A DNA stretch of 10,668 bases from an uncultured Halomicronema sp. (GTDB lineage Bacteria > Cyanobacteriota > Cyanobacteriia > Phormidesmidales > Phormidesmidaceae), in assembly GCA_937897665.1 (NCBI GenBank), contig CALCPB010000578.1, positions 1 through 10,668 of the forward strand, written 5' to 3'. The notes under the pieces were generated by a model. It was not told the origin of the DNA. It worked only from the letters and a program-made list of their open reading frames with translations, and ran no database searches. The position numbers and the translations under genes are program-made. Shown here one piece after another: positions 1 through 5,881 of the stretch. Numbering within the stretch: position 1 is the first letter of the stretch; every line of letters begins with the position of its first letter.

Positions 1-208
1 AGTTGGTCTTCGTCAATCAGCGTGCGGCCGGAAAACGGCACCCGAGGACTCTCTCTAAAATCAACTCTTCCAAGACGTTTAAAGACTGCTGAATATCCAG
101 GCGTTTAACAGTTTCGCTGGTATTAATCGGCGCCTCATTAGCCACTGCTGATCGCTCAGCAGCGTTGCCATTGGCGGCATTGGTTGGGGTTAAGTCTTGT
201 CGTAGCAT
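1..208 (-). pseudogene. cdv3: Cdv3/DivIVA-like cell-division protein, 5' part, frameshifted and cut by the window edge
   Basis: The N-terminal part matches my recollection of the cyanobacterial Cdv3/DivIVA-like coiled-coil family, which helps place the division site. It has a variable Asn/Ala-rich leader followed by a helix reading DIQQSLNVLEELILE. As it stands the frame closes at 17-19 after 63 codons with an unrelated tail. If two bases are removed from the AG-repeat tract at 49-56, the reading after ILE continues as SPRVPFSGRTLIDEDQ to the window edge. That is the conserved segment expected after this helix (typically SPRIPLTRRTLVDE). So the gene carries a +2 frameshift, or the assembly is wrong here. 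The ATG at 208-206 lies inside the end of coaD (19-bp overlap), so translation is probably coupled. The coaD-cdv3 order is, as I recall, conserved in cyanobacteria. Family assignment is fairly confident; whether it is truly broken is not. Confidence 0.6.
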
Positions 209-669
209 CGGTATATGTCCCGGGCAACATGCTGAGGCACCAAGTGATCTACTGGCCCCCCATATTTGGCGATCTCTTTCACCAGACTACTGCTTAAAAA
301 GCCATACTCGGTTGAAGTTGCCAAAAAAACGGTCTCTAAGTCGGCGGCCAGGGTCTTATTCGTGTGAGCCATCTGCAATTCTTTTTCAAAGTCAGATAGC
401 ACCCGCAGCCCCCGCAGCAAAACTTGAGCCTGCTTCATTCTGGCATAGGTTACTGTAAGCCCTTCAAAACTGTCGATTTCGACATTTTTCAGGTGATTGA
501 CCGAGACCTGAATCTGCTCAATGCGCTGTTTAGCCGTAAACAAGGGACTCTTTTGAGGGTTGGAAGAGACCACTACCACCACCTTTTCAAACAGGCGGCT
601 ACCACGGGTAATGATATCCAGATGTCCTAAAGTAATGGGATCAAAGCTTCCTGGGTAAATTGCAATCAC
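190..669 (-). CDS. coaD: Phosphopantetheine adenylyltransferase (CoaD)
   Basis: CoaD transfers AMP from ATP to 4'-phosphopantetheine to give dephospho-CoA, the penultimate step of cytoplasmic CoA synthesis. The 159-residue length is normal for the bacterial enzyme. The nucleotidyltransferase fold shows clearly: [11 protein letters not shown] at residues 6-16 contains the T/HxGH nucleotide-binding motif, [16 protein letters not shown] lies in the middle of the protein, and the [15 protein letters not shown] segment corresponds to the second ATP-binding motif (ISSTxVR type). The start is GTG at 669-667, because the protein begins [11 protein letters not shown] directly there and no upstream ATG fits. 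Purine-rich sequence (AGGGGGCGG) precedes it. The next gene downstream, a Cdv3-like division gene, starts within its last codons. An unidentified, possibly broken reading frame ends 11 bp upstream, so coaD may lie inside a three-gene transcription unit. Confidence 0.95.
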   Translation of the reverse strand: MIAIYPGSFDPITLGHLDIITRGSRLFEKVVVVVSSNPQKSPLFTAKQRIEQIQVSVNHLKNVEIDSFEGLTVTYARMKQAQVLLRGLRVLSDFEKELQMAHTNKTLAADLETVFLATSTEYGFLSSSLVKEIAKYGGPVDHLVPQHVARDIYRCYDKT

Positions 670-680
670 GCCGCCGCCCC

Positions 681-1018
681 CTAACCAAACAGGTCATACC
701 TGATGGAGGCTATCACAGTGTTATTTGGCCGGAAACCCTCACCGGAGAAGATCGCCTCAGCATCCTCAGGGCGTTGCCCCAAAAAGTATGCAGAAAAGGT
801 GACCAGCAAGGCTTCTGAATCCGTTTGCTCGGCCACCTTTTTGAGGGGCAAATGGTAGGGGCGATCGCCGTTTCCTGAAGGCGAAATCCACCTGGAATTC
901 CGATGGCATCCCTATTGAACTCATGGCAAAATGTCTGGGGCTTGGCCAGATCCTTAGGATGCGTCATCAATGACACTCGCAAGCCTGACGGTATGGCATT
1001 ACCGCGCGCTCCGGAAAA
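681..1018 (-). pseudogene. Possible decayed or frameshifted gene upstream of coaD, family not recognised
   Basis: Two overlapping open stretches on the minus strand look protein-like but lie in different frames. The downstream one is open from 911 to a TAG at 683-681 (76 codons, no plausible start). It includes DRPYHLPLKKVAEQ, SEALLVTFSAYFLGQRPED and ends in [14 protein letters not shown], with alternating hydrophobic residues suggesting beta strands. The upstream one is open from 1018 and includes GNAIPSGLRVSLMTHPKDL and NRDAIGIPGGFRL. A single frameshift near 875-890 would join them as GIPGGFRL-PSGNGDRPY. The end lies 11 bp before the coaD start, as expected of an operon member. I do not recognise the family. 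It could instead be chance open frames in intergenic DNA. Confidence 0.35.
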
Positions 1019-1098
1019 CTAACTAGAAGCTGAACTGCTCTCAGCATCAGAATTCAGCAGCTAAATGATGACAGCCTCTCGTTATCGGTCAACCAATT

Positions 1099-1147
1099 GG
1101 GCGATGGGCGACGGTAACTGACCGCGATGACGCGCCGCGCATCGCCC
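1099..1147. repeat. Imperfect inverted repeat downstream of the secreted-protein gene
   Basis: GGGCGATG at 1099-1106 pairs with CATCGCCC at 1140-1147. The 33-nt interior can form a smaller CGGT/ACCG hairpin (1112-1115 with 1121-1124). It begins 8 bp past the stop codon of the minus-strand gene that ends at 1156, so it may end that transcript. There is no U-run, so it would not be a classical intrinsic terminator. Confidence 0.3.
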
Positions 1148-1155
1148 CCATTCAG

Positions 1156-2052
1156 TTAGCAGCCCTTCGGCGGAAACCACACCAGTGACCCGTCGTCATC
1201 ATTGCGCCACCGCATCCAGCCTTCTTGGGTGGCCGCTCCTGGCAAAACGGTGCAGCCTTCGGCGGGCTGGGTCACGCGCACCTGCATCCAATCGCCGTTG
1301 AAGGCCAAAGGCTCAATGAAGCTGTTGGGGCCAATCAGCCCCAAAATATTGCCGGAATTGCTATTGGGTGCGCTGTTCAGCGATTGCGATAGCCCGTGCT
1401 GACGATATTCCACCCAGCCCATATCGAGAAATCGATTTTCCCAAGTTTCGACGGCTAGGTCGAGGCTGCCCAGATTGAGATGGTCGATATGAGCCCAGGC
1501 GTTGCCGACGGGCGTATATTGAAATTGAAACCAGCCATCCTGACGAATTTCAGTGACGGGAAAAGAAAACAGGGCGTAGTAGGTCTGCAGCATGGAAAAG
1601 CTAGCATCGCGACCTAGGGCTAGAGGTGTTTGACCGTTAGGCACTAGCCAACCATTAACAATCCATCCCCAGTGCGAGCCGTTGGGCTCGATATAGATCG
1701 GAATTGCCGCAGCCTGCAGCCAGTTCGCCGTTAGATAGGGACTGTCAGCCCAATCGGGACTGTTTAAAAATGAGAGGTCTCGCGGTCGGAGGTGACCGAT
1801 ACCAATATCGTCAGTGGGTTCGGGCAAGAGACCAACAATGCCATCGATCGCGGGTGCTTGGGGTGCCGGTAGGGGGGTAGGCAGCGGCGGCACTGGCGGA
1901 CTGATCCGAGTAAGAGACAAGATGACGGGAACCAGCGGAGTTTCCGCAAGCGGTGAAGCTGACGATGGCAGGGCCGAGATCGCGGAGACTCCCCAGCTGC
2001 AGACGGCGCTGATTAACCAAATGGCCTTGAACTGAATAGCTTTTTTTCTCAT
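1156..2052 (-). CDS. Secreted SH3-like domain protein of cyanobacterial type
   Basis: A 298-residue exported protein of unknown function. The N-terminus is a signal peptide: a basic start MRKKAIQFK, a hydrophobic core of about 18 residues (AIWLISAVCSWGVSAISA), and likely cleavage near SSASPLAE. A proline-rich linker (PPVPPLPTPLPAPQAP) follows. The rest is rich in tryptophan and beta structure, with SH3-like pieces: HWGWIVNGWLV, DGWFQFQYTPV...AWAHIDHL, GDWMQVRV, and a closing EGWMRWRN...SLVWFPPKGC. I recall cyanobacterial secreted proteins with this ending, but no assigned function. I chose the ATG at 2052-2050, which begins the signal peptide and has GGAG just upstream, rather than a TTG at 2085 that would add 11 non-signal residues. 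The location is probably periplasmic or extracellular. It appears monocistronic. Confidence 0.75.
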   Translation of the reverse strand: MRKKAIQFKAIWLISAVCSWGVSAISALPSSASPLAETPLVPVILSLTRISPPVPPLPTPLPAPQAPAIDGIVGLLPEPTDDIGIGHLRPRDLSFLNSPDWADSPYLTANWLQAAAIPIYIEPNGSHWGWIVNGWLVPNGQTPLALGRDASFSMLQTYYALFSFPVTEIRQDGWFQFQYTPVGNAWAHIDHLNLGSLDLAVETWENRFLDMGWVEYRQHGLSQSLNSAPNSNSGNILGLIGPNSFIEPLAFNGDWMQVRVTQPAEGCTVLPGAATQEGWMRWRNDDDGSLVWFPPKGC

Positions 2053-2460
2053 TACTCCAGCGATCGCACTTGTCGACAAAAACAACCTGGTAGCGGCACT
2101 CTAACCCTGGATTTCATGGACTTCGGCATCTTTACTTTGTCGTCATGACACACTGTGAGAAAGACATCGCATTAACTCCGTATTGCCTTCATTGACGCTC
2201 AGTGCCATCAGCAGTCGAGCTATCTCATCACTCATTCTGTTTGCCGAATCAGCAGCTCAGTACTGAGATTTTTTAAGTCGTTAATTATGCTTATGGCCAG
2301 GGGTTTCTACGGAACATGACGCGGCATCGTCATCAATGGTTTCGCCAGGGACGATATCGGTCGGGCGATACTGCTCAAAAGCGCGATCGCCTGGTCTCAA
2401 ATTTCGCGGCGAAAACGGCTAACCGTCCGCCGGCGACACTTTGGTGACCTGTTTTCAGTA

Positions 2461-2478
2461 TGCCCCGTGATCGGGGCA
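2461..2478. repeat. Strong GC hairpin in intergenic DNA
   Basis: TGCCCCG at 2461-2467 is followed by a TGAT loop and CGGGGCA at 2472-2478, a perfect 7-bp stem with a tetraloop. There is no T-run on either strand, so it is not a classical terminator. It is far from both neighbouring genes (about 320 bp from the plus-strand gene and 400 bp from the minus-strand gene). Function unknown. Confidence 0.4.
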
Positions 2479-2785
2479 GCAGATGCAGTGACCGCATAAA
2501 CCGACAGTAGAAAATCGTAGACGATGGCACTTTACACCGTGAAGAAGCCGTGCAACCACCTACGCAGTTCTACGTTTTTTAGAAGATATTGAGGATAGGT
2601 CGCGAGGCAGGTATCCCAATCCTAAGTTGCTGATGGATTTTCGAAGATTTGACAACGATTGAATCCGGCGAAAGCGGTATCAGCTATACCTAAGACAGGT
2701 GTGTTTAAGGGATCAAAGGGCTTAAATTTAGCAATCACCCTCTGCCTTCCCATGACGAGGATGGCGGTCATGTTCTTTTCTTCTT

Positions 2786-2798
2786 CTCACGAGGTGAG
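2786..2798 (+). promoter_or_regulatory. Ribosome binding site that can fold on itself
   Basis: The Shine-Dalgarno GAGGTGA (2791-2797) lies five bases before the ATG at 2802. CTCAC at 2786-2790 can pair with GTGAG at 2794-2798 across a GAG loop, partly hiding the site. The stem is only 5 bp, so any regulatory effect is speculative. The Shine-Dalgarno itself is clear and fixes the start. Confidence 0.4.
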
Positions 2799-2801
2799 CA
2801 A

Positions 2802-3152
2802 ATGACTATTTTACGATTGGGCCAGGCACTGTCAGCGGCATCGCTCTTGTCTTTCTTCGCCGTGGCGTTGCCCGTTGCTGCCGATACTGCAGAACCTGGC
2901 GATGCTTCCAATCAGCTTCTCCCGTTAGAGACGCGGGGGATGAGTGTTGAGGTTGATCCCAACCTTTATCAATCGGCCGCTGAGGAAATCAATACCTTTG
3001 AAGCTCCCAATTCATCCAACTCGTCTGGACTATCGGACATCGGCATTTTCGATGATATTGTCGACGAGAATGGTGAGCTAGATTTGCCTCTGGGTATCAC
3101 CGTTTTTGATTCGATGGGGTCGACCTCGGTCGGTGTGGGCAGCGATTTTTAA
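2802..3152 (+). CDS. Small exported acidic protein of unknown function
   Basis: A 116-residue protein starting at ATG 2802 behind a good Shine-Dalgarno. Residues 1-27 form a signal peptide (MTILRLG, hydrophobic ALSAASLLSFFAVALPVAA, cleavage after VAA-D), so the mature chain is about 89 residues and is exported. The mature part is strongly acidic and rich in Ser, Asn and Gly (SNSSGLSDIGIFDDIVDENGE). It has no cysteine and ends in Phe. I do not recognise a family. It stands alone, with long gaps on both sides and a stem-loop just after the stop, so it is probably transcribed singly. The good ribosome binding site and clean signal peptide argue that it is real. Confidence 0.65.
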   Translation: MTILRLGQALSAASLLSFFAVALPVAADTAEPGDASNQLLPLETRGMSVEVDPNLYQSAAEEINTFEAPNSSNSSGLSDIGIFDDIVDENGELDLPLGITVFDSMGSTSVGVGSDF

Positions 3153-3158
3153 TGCGTG

Positions 3159-3185
3159 AGTTGGAATCGACACGTTTTTCCAACT
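3159..3185 (+). terminator. Stem-loop just after the small exported protein gene
   Basis: AGTTGGAA (3159-3166) pairs with TTCCAACT (3178-3185) over an 11-nt loop, a perfect 8-bp stem starting 6 bp past the TAA. The T-rich stretch lies at the 3' end of the loop, and only TTTG follows the stem. It is a plausible weak terminator or an mRNA 3'-end stabiliser. Confidence 0.4.
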
Positions 3186-3242
3186 TTGAGGCGCGTCATC
3201 AATTCGTCGCTAAAGGCGGGAGGTTTAGGCTTGCCCTGCACA

Positions 3243-3272
3243 CTTCGCCAGCCGCTAGGGCTGGCAACGAAG
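3243..3272. repeat. Stem-loop, 7 bp plus 4 bp
   Basis: GCCAGCC (3247-3253) pairs with GGCTGGC (3259-3265) around GCTAG. The stem is extended by CTTC/GAAG (3243-3246 with 3269-3272) across a three-base bulge. It is not followed by a T-run. It lies inside the block shared with 961-1081, though the other copy does not conserve it. Confidence 0.35.
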
Positions 3273-3417
3273 CATTTGTCCTGCATGATGACAGCCCCTC
3301 GAAAACGTGTCCTGGGCAAAAAAATCTCTAGCCTGTGCGGCGTTCACAGCGGTGATTGTTACCCCGTGTCAGTTTCCTCTGGTCAGGGCAATTGAGCGGC
3401 AGTGCTAGACTGTGGGC

Positions 3418-3441
3418 CTGTCAGCCGCTGCCGGCTGACGG
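3418..3441 (+). promoter_or_regulatory. Strong hairpin in the leader of the phosphoribosyltransferase gene
   Basis: GTCAGCCG (3420-3427) pairs perfectly with CGGCTGAC (3432-3439) over a CTGC loop. The stem extends by a T-G and a C-G pair to 3418/3441. It ends 22 bp before the ATG at 3464. With no T-run it is more likely an operator, a leader structure or a factor-dependent signal than an intrinsic terminator. Its role is unknown. Confidence 0.4.
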
Positions 3442-3463
3442 CACTTAACGCCTTGCGGTGTGC

Positions 3464-4105
3464 ATGATTTCAACCTTTTACGATCGCCGCCAAGCCGGAG
3501 AATTGCTGGCTCACCGGCTCTCGGCAGTAGCTGGGGCAGGCTCCGGCTGGGTGATCGCGCTGCCGCGCGGGGGCGTGCCGGTCGGCGCGATGATTGCTCA
3601 GGCGTTGGGGTGGCCCTTAGACATTTGGCCAGTGCGTAAACTGGGCGTGCCAACGCAGCCAGAGCTCGCGATGGGCGCGATCGCGCTGCCCGATACGCAA
3701 ATTCTCAACAAAACGCTGATTCGTCGCCTTGAGATCACACCGGCACAAGTGGACGCCATCATTCAGGCGGAAACGCAAGAACTGCATCGTCGCGATCGCC
3801 AGTATCGTGCGGGTCGCCCGCCGCCGGCCTTAAAGCATCAGCCCGTTATTCTAGTGGATGACGGGCTGGCCACGGGGGCGACGATGCAGGCGGTGATTGT
3901 CGCGTTGCGGCTCTACCACCCTGCTCAGATCACCGTGGCAGTGCCCGTGGCCGCTGCCGAGAGTCTGGCCACTCTTCAAGGCTTGGTGGAGCACACCGTT
4001 TGTCTGACGACGCCACCGAATCTGGGCTCGATTAGTCAGTGGTACGTCAATTTTGAAGCGGTCGATGACCAGACCGTGATCGCCCTTTTGCGTGCTCATC
4101 GTTAG
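3464..4105 (+). CDS. Phosphoribosyltransferase-domain protein (COG1926 type)
   Basis: A type I phosphoribosyltransferase fold protein of 213 residues. The PRPP-binding loop is evident as VILVDDGLATGAT (about residues 128-140), with the two adjacent Asp and the glycine/threonine turn that grip the ribose phosphate. An ALPRGGVPVGAMIA segment near residues 32-45 and RKLGVPTQPELAMGAIA near 58-74 are characteristic of the COG1926 'predicted phosphoribosyltransferase' group. The substrate of this group is not established; salvage of a base is possible. I chose ATG 3464 over an in-frame GTG at 3458, which adds only two residues; neither has a strong Shine-Dalgarno. A 24-nt hairpin sits just upstream. 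The gene converges on the FAD oxidase gene with only 16 bp between the stops, so the two messengers probably overlap at their 3' ends. Confidence 0.85.
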   Translation: MISTFYDRRQAGELLAHRLSAVAGAGSGWVIALPRGGVPVGAMIAQALGWPLDIWPVRKLGVPTQPELAMGAIALPDTQILNKTLIRRLEITPAQVDAIIQAETQELHRRDRQYRAGRPPPALKHQPVILVDDGLATGATMQAVIVALRLYHPAQITVAVPVAAAESLATLQGLVEHTVCLTTPPNLGSISQWYVNFEAVDDQTVIALLRAHR

Positions 4106-4121
4106 TAGAGGCCGTTGATGA

Positions 4122-5234
4122 CTAGCCCTTGTCGCGGCGGGACTCGGCGGCGAGTAAATCGACGACGGCTTGAGCCGTTGCCGGTGCCAACAGCACACCA
4201 TTGCGGTAATGACCGGTCGCTAAAATTACATTTGATCCTGCTGCTAATAGTTTGATCACGGGCGCTGCTTGCCCCTGCGGTCGCGGCCTCAGACCATACC
4301 AAGTCTCCAAAATTTCACACCCTCGCAAAGGCGGACAATAGGCGATCGCTTGCTGCCACAGGGTGGCCAATGCTGCTTCCTGGGGCAGTGGCATGACGCT
4401 GCCATCCTCGGGGAACTCCACTGTGGCGGCAACGCCGTATTCACGCTCGCCCAACGGCACCAGATGCACATCATCGCCGTTGATTACTGGTTGAAAGGTG
4501 GCCAAGCCCAGGGGCTGGGGCGATCGCACGCGAATGCCTTGTCCCAATACCGGCACCAGCGGCAGCGGTTCCCCCAGATCCTGTAACTGCTGCGTCAGGT
4601 CGGCGCTGCCCAAGCCCGCCGTCACGATCACCCAATCCGCTTCGTAGCGAGCCGACTCGGTTTGCACGGCCTCAAGGCGATCACCCTGCTGCTCAAACCC
4701 CACCACCGGTGACGCCACCTGCAGGGTGACGCCTCGCTGCTGCGCCCCCGCTATCAGCGCCTCGGTCAGGGCCTTGGGTGCGATTTGTAGATCTTGGGGT
4801 GAGTAGATGCCTGCCACCACGGTGTCTAACCTGAGATGGGGACAGACCGTGGCCACCTGAGCCGGGGGCCAAATCTCTAAGGGCCAGCCTTGTTCCTGGC
4901 GAATCGCCTGCAGTGACTGCCATCGGGTCAAATCAGCCGCCTCAAAACATAGGCTCAAAATGCCCTGAGCGTTGTGGGGCACCGGCTGACCGGTGACCGC
5001 CGCCAGCTCTGGCAAGAGCGCCGCATACCGTTTCAAGCTGGCTTCTCGCAGTCGCCAATTGCGGCCTTTGACCTTATGGCTGATCACGCCCATGGCAATG
5101 CCTAGGGCCGCGCCAGTGGCGCCCTGAGCCGGGATGGTTTTTTCTAATACGGTGATCGAGTATTGAGGGGTTTGGCTGAGTTCGTAGGCGACCGCGGCCC
5201 CAACGACCCCACAGCCAATGATCACAATCCGCAC
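4122..5234 (-). CDS. thiO: FAD-dependent amine/amino-acid oxidase, glycine oxidase (ThiO)-like
   Basis: A 370-residue FAD-dependent oxidoreductase of the DAO family. The dinucleotide-binding fold is at the N-terminus: IIGCGVVGAAVAYELS with GxGxxG at residues 7-12, then VLEK, whose Glu would bind the ribose. The C-terminal ATGHYRNGVLLAPATA (about 339-354) is typical of glycine oxidase, where the Arg (here R344) binds the substrate carboxylate. ThiO oxidises glycine to the imine, which ThiG uses to build the thiamine thiazole; hydrogen peroxide is the by-product. In many cyanobacteria ThiO is fused to ThiG, but here it stands alone and no thi gene is near. Start is GTG 5234-5232, with AGGTG five bases before it, overlapping the psbQ stop. 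It follows psbQ by 8 bp, so the two are surely co-transcribed. Another DAO-family substrate is possible. Confidence 0.8.
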   Translation of the reverse strand: MRIVIIGCGVVGAAVAYELSQTPQYSITVLEKTIPAQGATGAALGIAMGVISHKVKGRNWRLREASLKRYAALLPELAAVTGQPVPHNAQGILSLCFEAADLTRWQSLQAIRQEQGWPLEIWPPAQVATVCPHLRLDTVVAGIYSPQDLQIAPKALTEALIAGAQQRGVTLQVASPVVGFEQQGDRLEAVQTESARYEADWVIVTAGLGSADLTQQLQDLGEPLPLVPVLGQGIRVRSPQPLGLATFQPVINGDDVHLVPLGEREYGVAATVEFPEDGSVMPLPQEAALATLWQQAIAYCPPLRGCEILETWYGLRPRPQGQAAPVIKLLAAGSNVILATGHYRNGVLLAPATAQAVVDLLAAESRRDKG

Positions 5235-5242
5235 AATGGCAC

Positions 5243-5698
5243 CTATACCGACGGCTCAGGCACAAGAGCCAAAAAGGCATCAAAGTCGTCTAACGCCTCA
5301 CGATATTGCTTGGCCGCTTCAATTTGGTTGTACTCGGCGGCAGCGGCATCGAGCTTTTCGAGATGGGTGCCAATCTCGGCGGCATAAAACTGGGCCTGCT
5401 CGGCATCGGCGGGCAGCAACCGCGACGTTACTCGACCCAGGTTGGCTCGCAGCTCACCCATCGGCCCGTGGATAAAAGCGCTGATATTGACCCAGTCTTT
5501 ACTTTGCAGGTACTCCTCCAACTCAGGAAAGCGATCGCGCAGCTCGGCCACTCGCGGCGTGTAAATGTCTAGTTGAGCGATTTGCTCGCTGGAGTAGGTC
5601 GTCGGCACGGCAACGTTAGAGCCACCGCAGCCCATGAGGCCCACTAAAACGACCGCGAACAACAATCCTAGGAGTGATCGAAATCGAAAACGTTTCAT
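5243..5698 (-). CDS. psbQ: Photosystem II protein PsbQ (CyanoQ), lipoprotein
   Basis: CyanoQ is a lumenal lipoprotein that binds the oxygen-evolving side of photosystem II and stabilises the manganese cluster and the dimer. The precursor starts MKRFRFRSLLGLLFAVVLVGLMGCGG: a basic n-region, a hydrophobic core, and lipobox LMGC with the lipidated Cys at residue 24. The mature part of about 128 residues is helical, with the family's typical stretches YTPRVAELRDRFPELE, KDWVNISAFIHGPMGELR and KQYREALDDFDAFL, consistent with a four-helix bundle. I chose ATG 5698, which has AGAGG nine bases upstream. An ATG at 5707 would add three residues, but its Shine-Dalgarno would touch the start. A TAATAT (5766-5761, minus strand) may be part of its promoter, without a good -35. 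It leads a two-gene operon with the ThiO-like oxidase and diverges from the PSII S4 gene. Confidence 0.9.
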   Translation of the reverse strand: MKRFRFRSLLGLLFAVVLVGLMGCGGSNVAVPTTYSSEQIAQLDIYTPRVAELRDRFPELEEYLQSKDWVNISAFIHGPMGELRANLGRVTSRLLPADAEQAQFYAAEIGTHLEKLDAAAAEYNQIEAAKQYREALDDFDAFLALVPEPSV

Positions 5699-5881
5699 GA
5701 GGCTCATCCTCTCGCTGCAACTTGCGTAAACCTGTGTAGAGCTTGACGTGCTCTGTTCTCATATTACCGCTCTCCTCGGTGGCCCAAGCGACCGATCACA
5801 GCAAGAAAATGTTGAATCTGAGCAATTAGCGACACAATGAAGGAGAGAGAAACCCGTTGCAAGTTGGTATTTGTTGCCGCG
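5699..5881. promoter_or_regulatory. Divergent promoter region between psbQ and the PSII S4 gene
   Basis: This 183-bp region must drive both genes. TAATAT on the minus strand (5766-5761) and TTGACG on the plus strand (5743-5748) are promoter-like, but neither has a partner at ideal spacing. No clear operator palindrome is seen. Confidence 0.35.

Larger units (their letters stand above)
2053..2801. other. Long intergenic region, no convincing gene
   Basis: About 750 bp between the divergent genes starting at 2052 and 2802. It holds two HIP1 sites (2060-2067 and 2383-2390), a palindrome CTCAGTACTGAG followed by ATTTTTT around 2256-2274, a 7-bp hairpin at 2461-2478, and a CATGAC/GTCATG inverted repeat (2751-2756 with 2767-2772). 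A TTGACA hexamer at 2649-2654 has no matching -10 at normal spacing. No reading frame longer than about 45 codons stands out. The promoters of both flanking genes must lie here. Confidence 0.6.
3153..3463. other. Intergenic region rich in stem-loops
   Basis: About 310 bp between the small exported protein and the phosphoribosyltransferase. It holds three separate stem-loops (3159-3185, 3243-3272, 3418-3441). It also holds a segment (3193-3301) sharing two ordered blocks with the intergenic DNA at 961-1081. An open frame from a GTG at 3156 to 3395 has no ribosome binding site and no protein-like character. I see no clear promoter for the downstream gene. Confidence 0.5.

Noticed and set aside
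713..982. 89-codon minus-strand frame taken as an intact gene
   Set aside because: Its second half (from about 880 downward) looks like an out-of-frame reading of the better stretch that ends at 681, and its start would be a TTG without a ribosome binding site. Reported instead as part of a possible broken gene.
2143..2235. 30-codon minus-strand frame MSDEIARLLMALSVNEGN... in the long spacer
   Set aside because: Helix-like and Met-started but too short, with no Shine-Dalgarno and no recognised family; such a frame is likely by chance.
2281..2421. 45-codon stop-free minus-strand stretch including FEQYRPTDIVPGETIDDD
   Set aside because: No start codon and a length expected by chance; the GDR part comes from a HIP1 site read in this frame.
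2649..2654. TTGACA as -35 of the exported-protein gene
   Set aside because: No TATAAT-like hexamer at 16-19 bp; the nearest candidates are 23-30 bp away.
3156..3395. 79-codon open frame from a GTG between the exported protein and the phosphoribosyltransferase
   Set aside because: No ribosome binding site, rare-looking mixed composition without hydrophobic pattern, and it spans stem-loops in the spacer. Treated as noncoding.
5074..5475. Several open frames on both strands over psbQ and the oxidase gene
   Set aside because: They are out-of-frame shadows of two well-supported genes.
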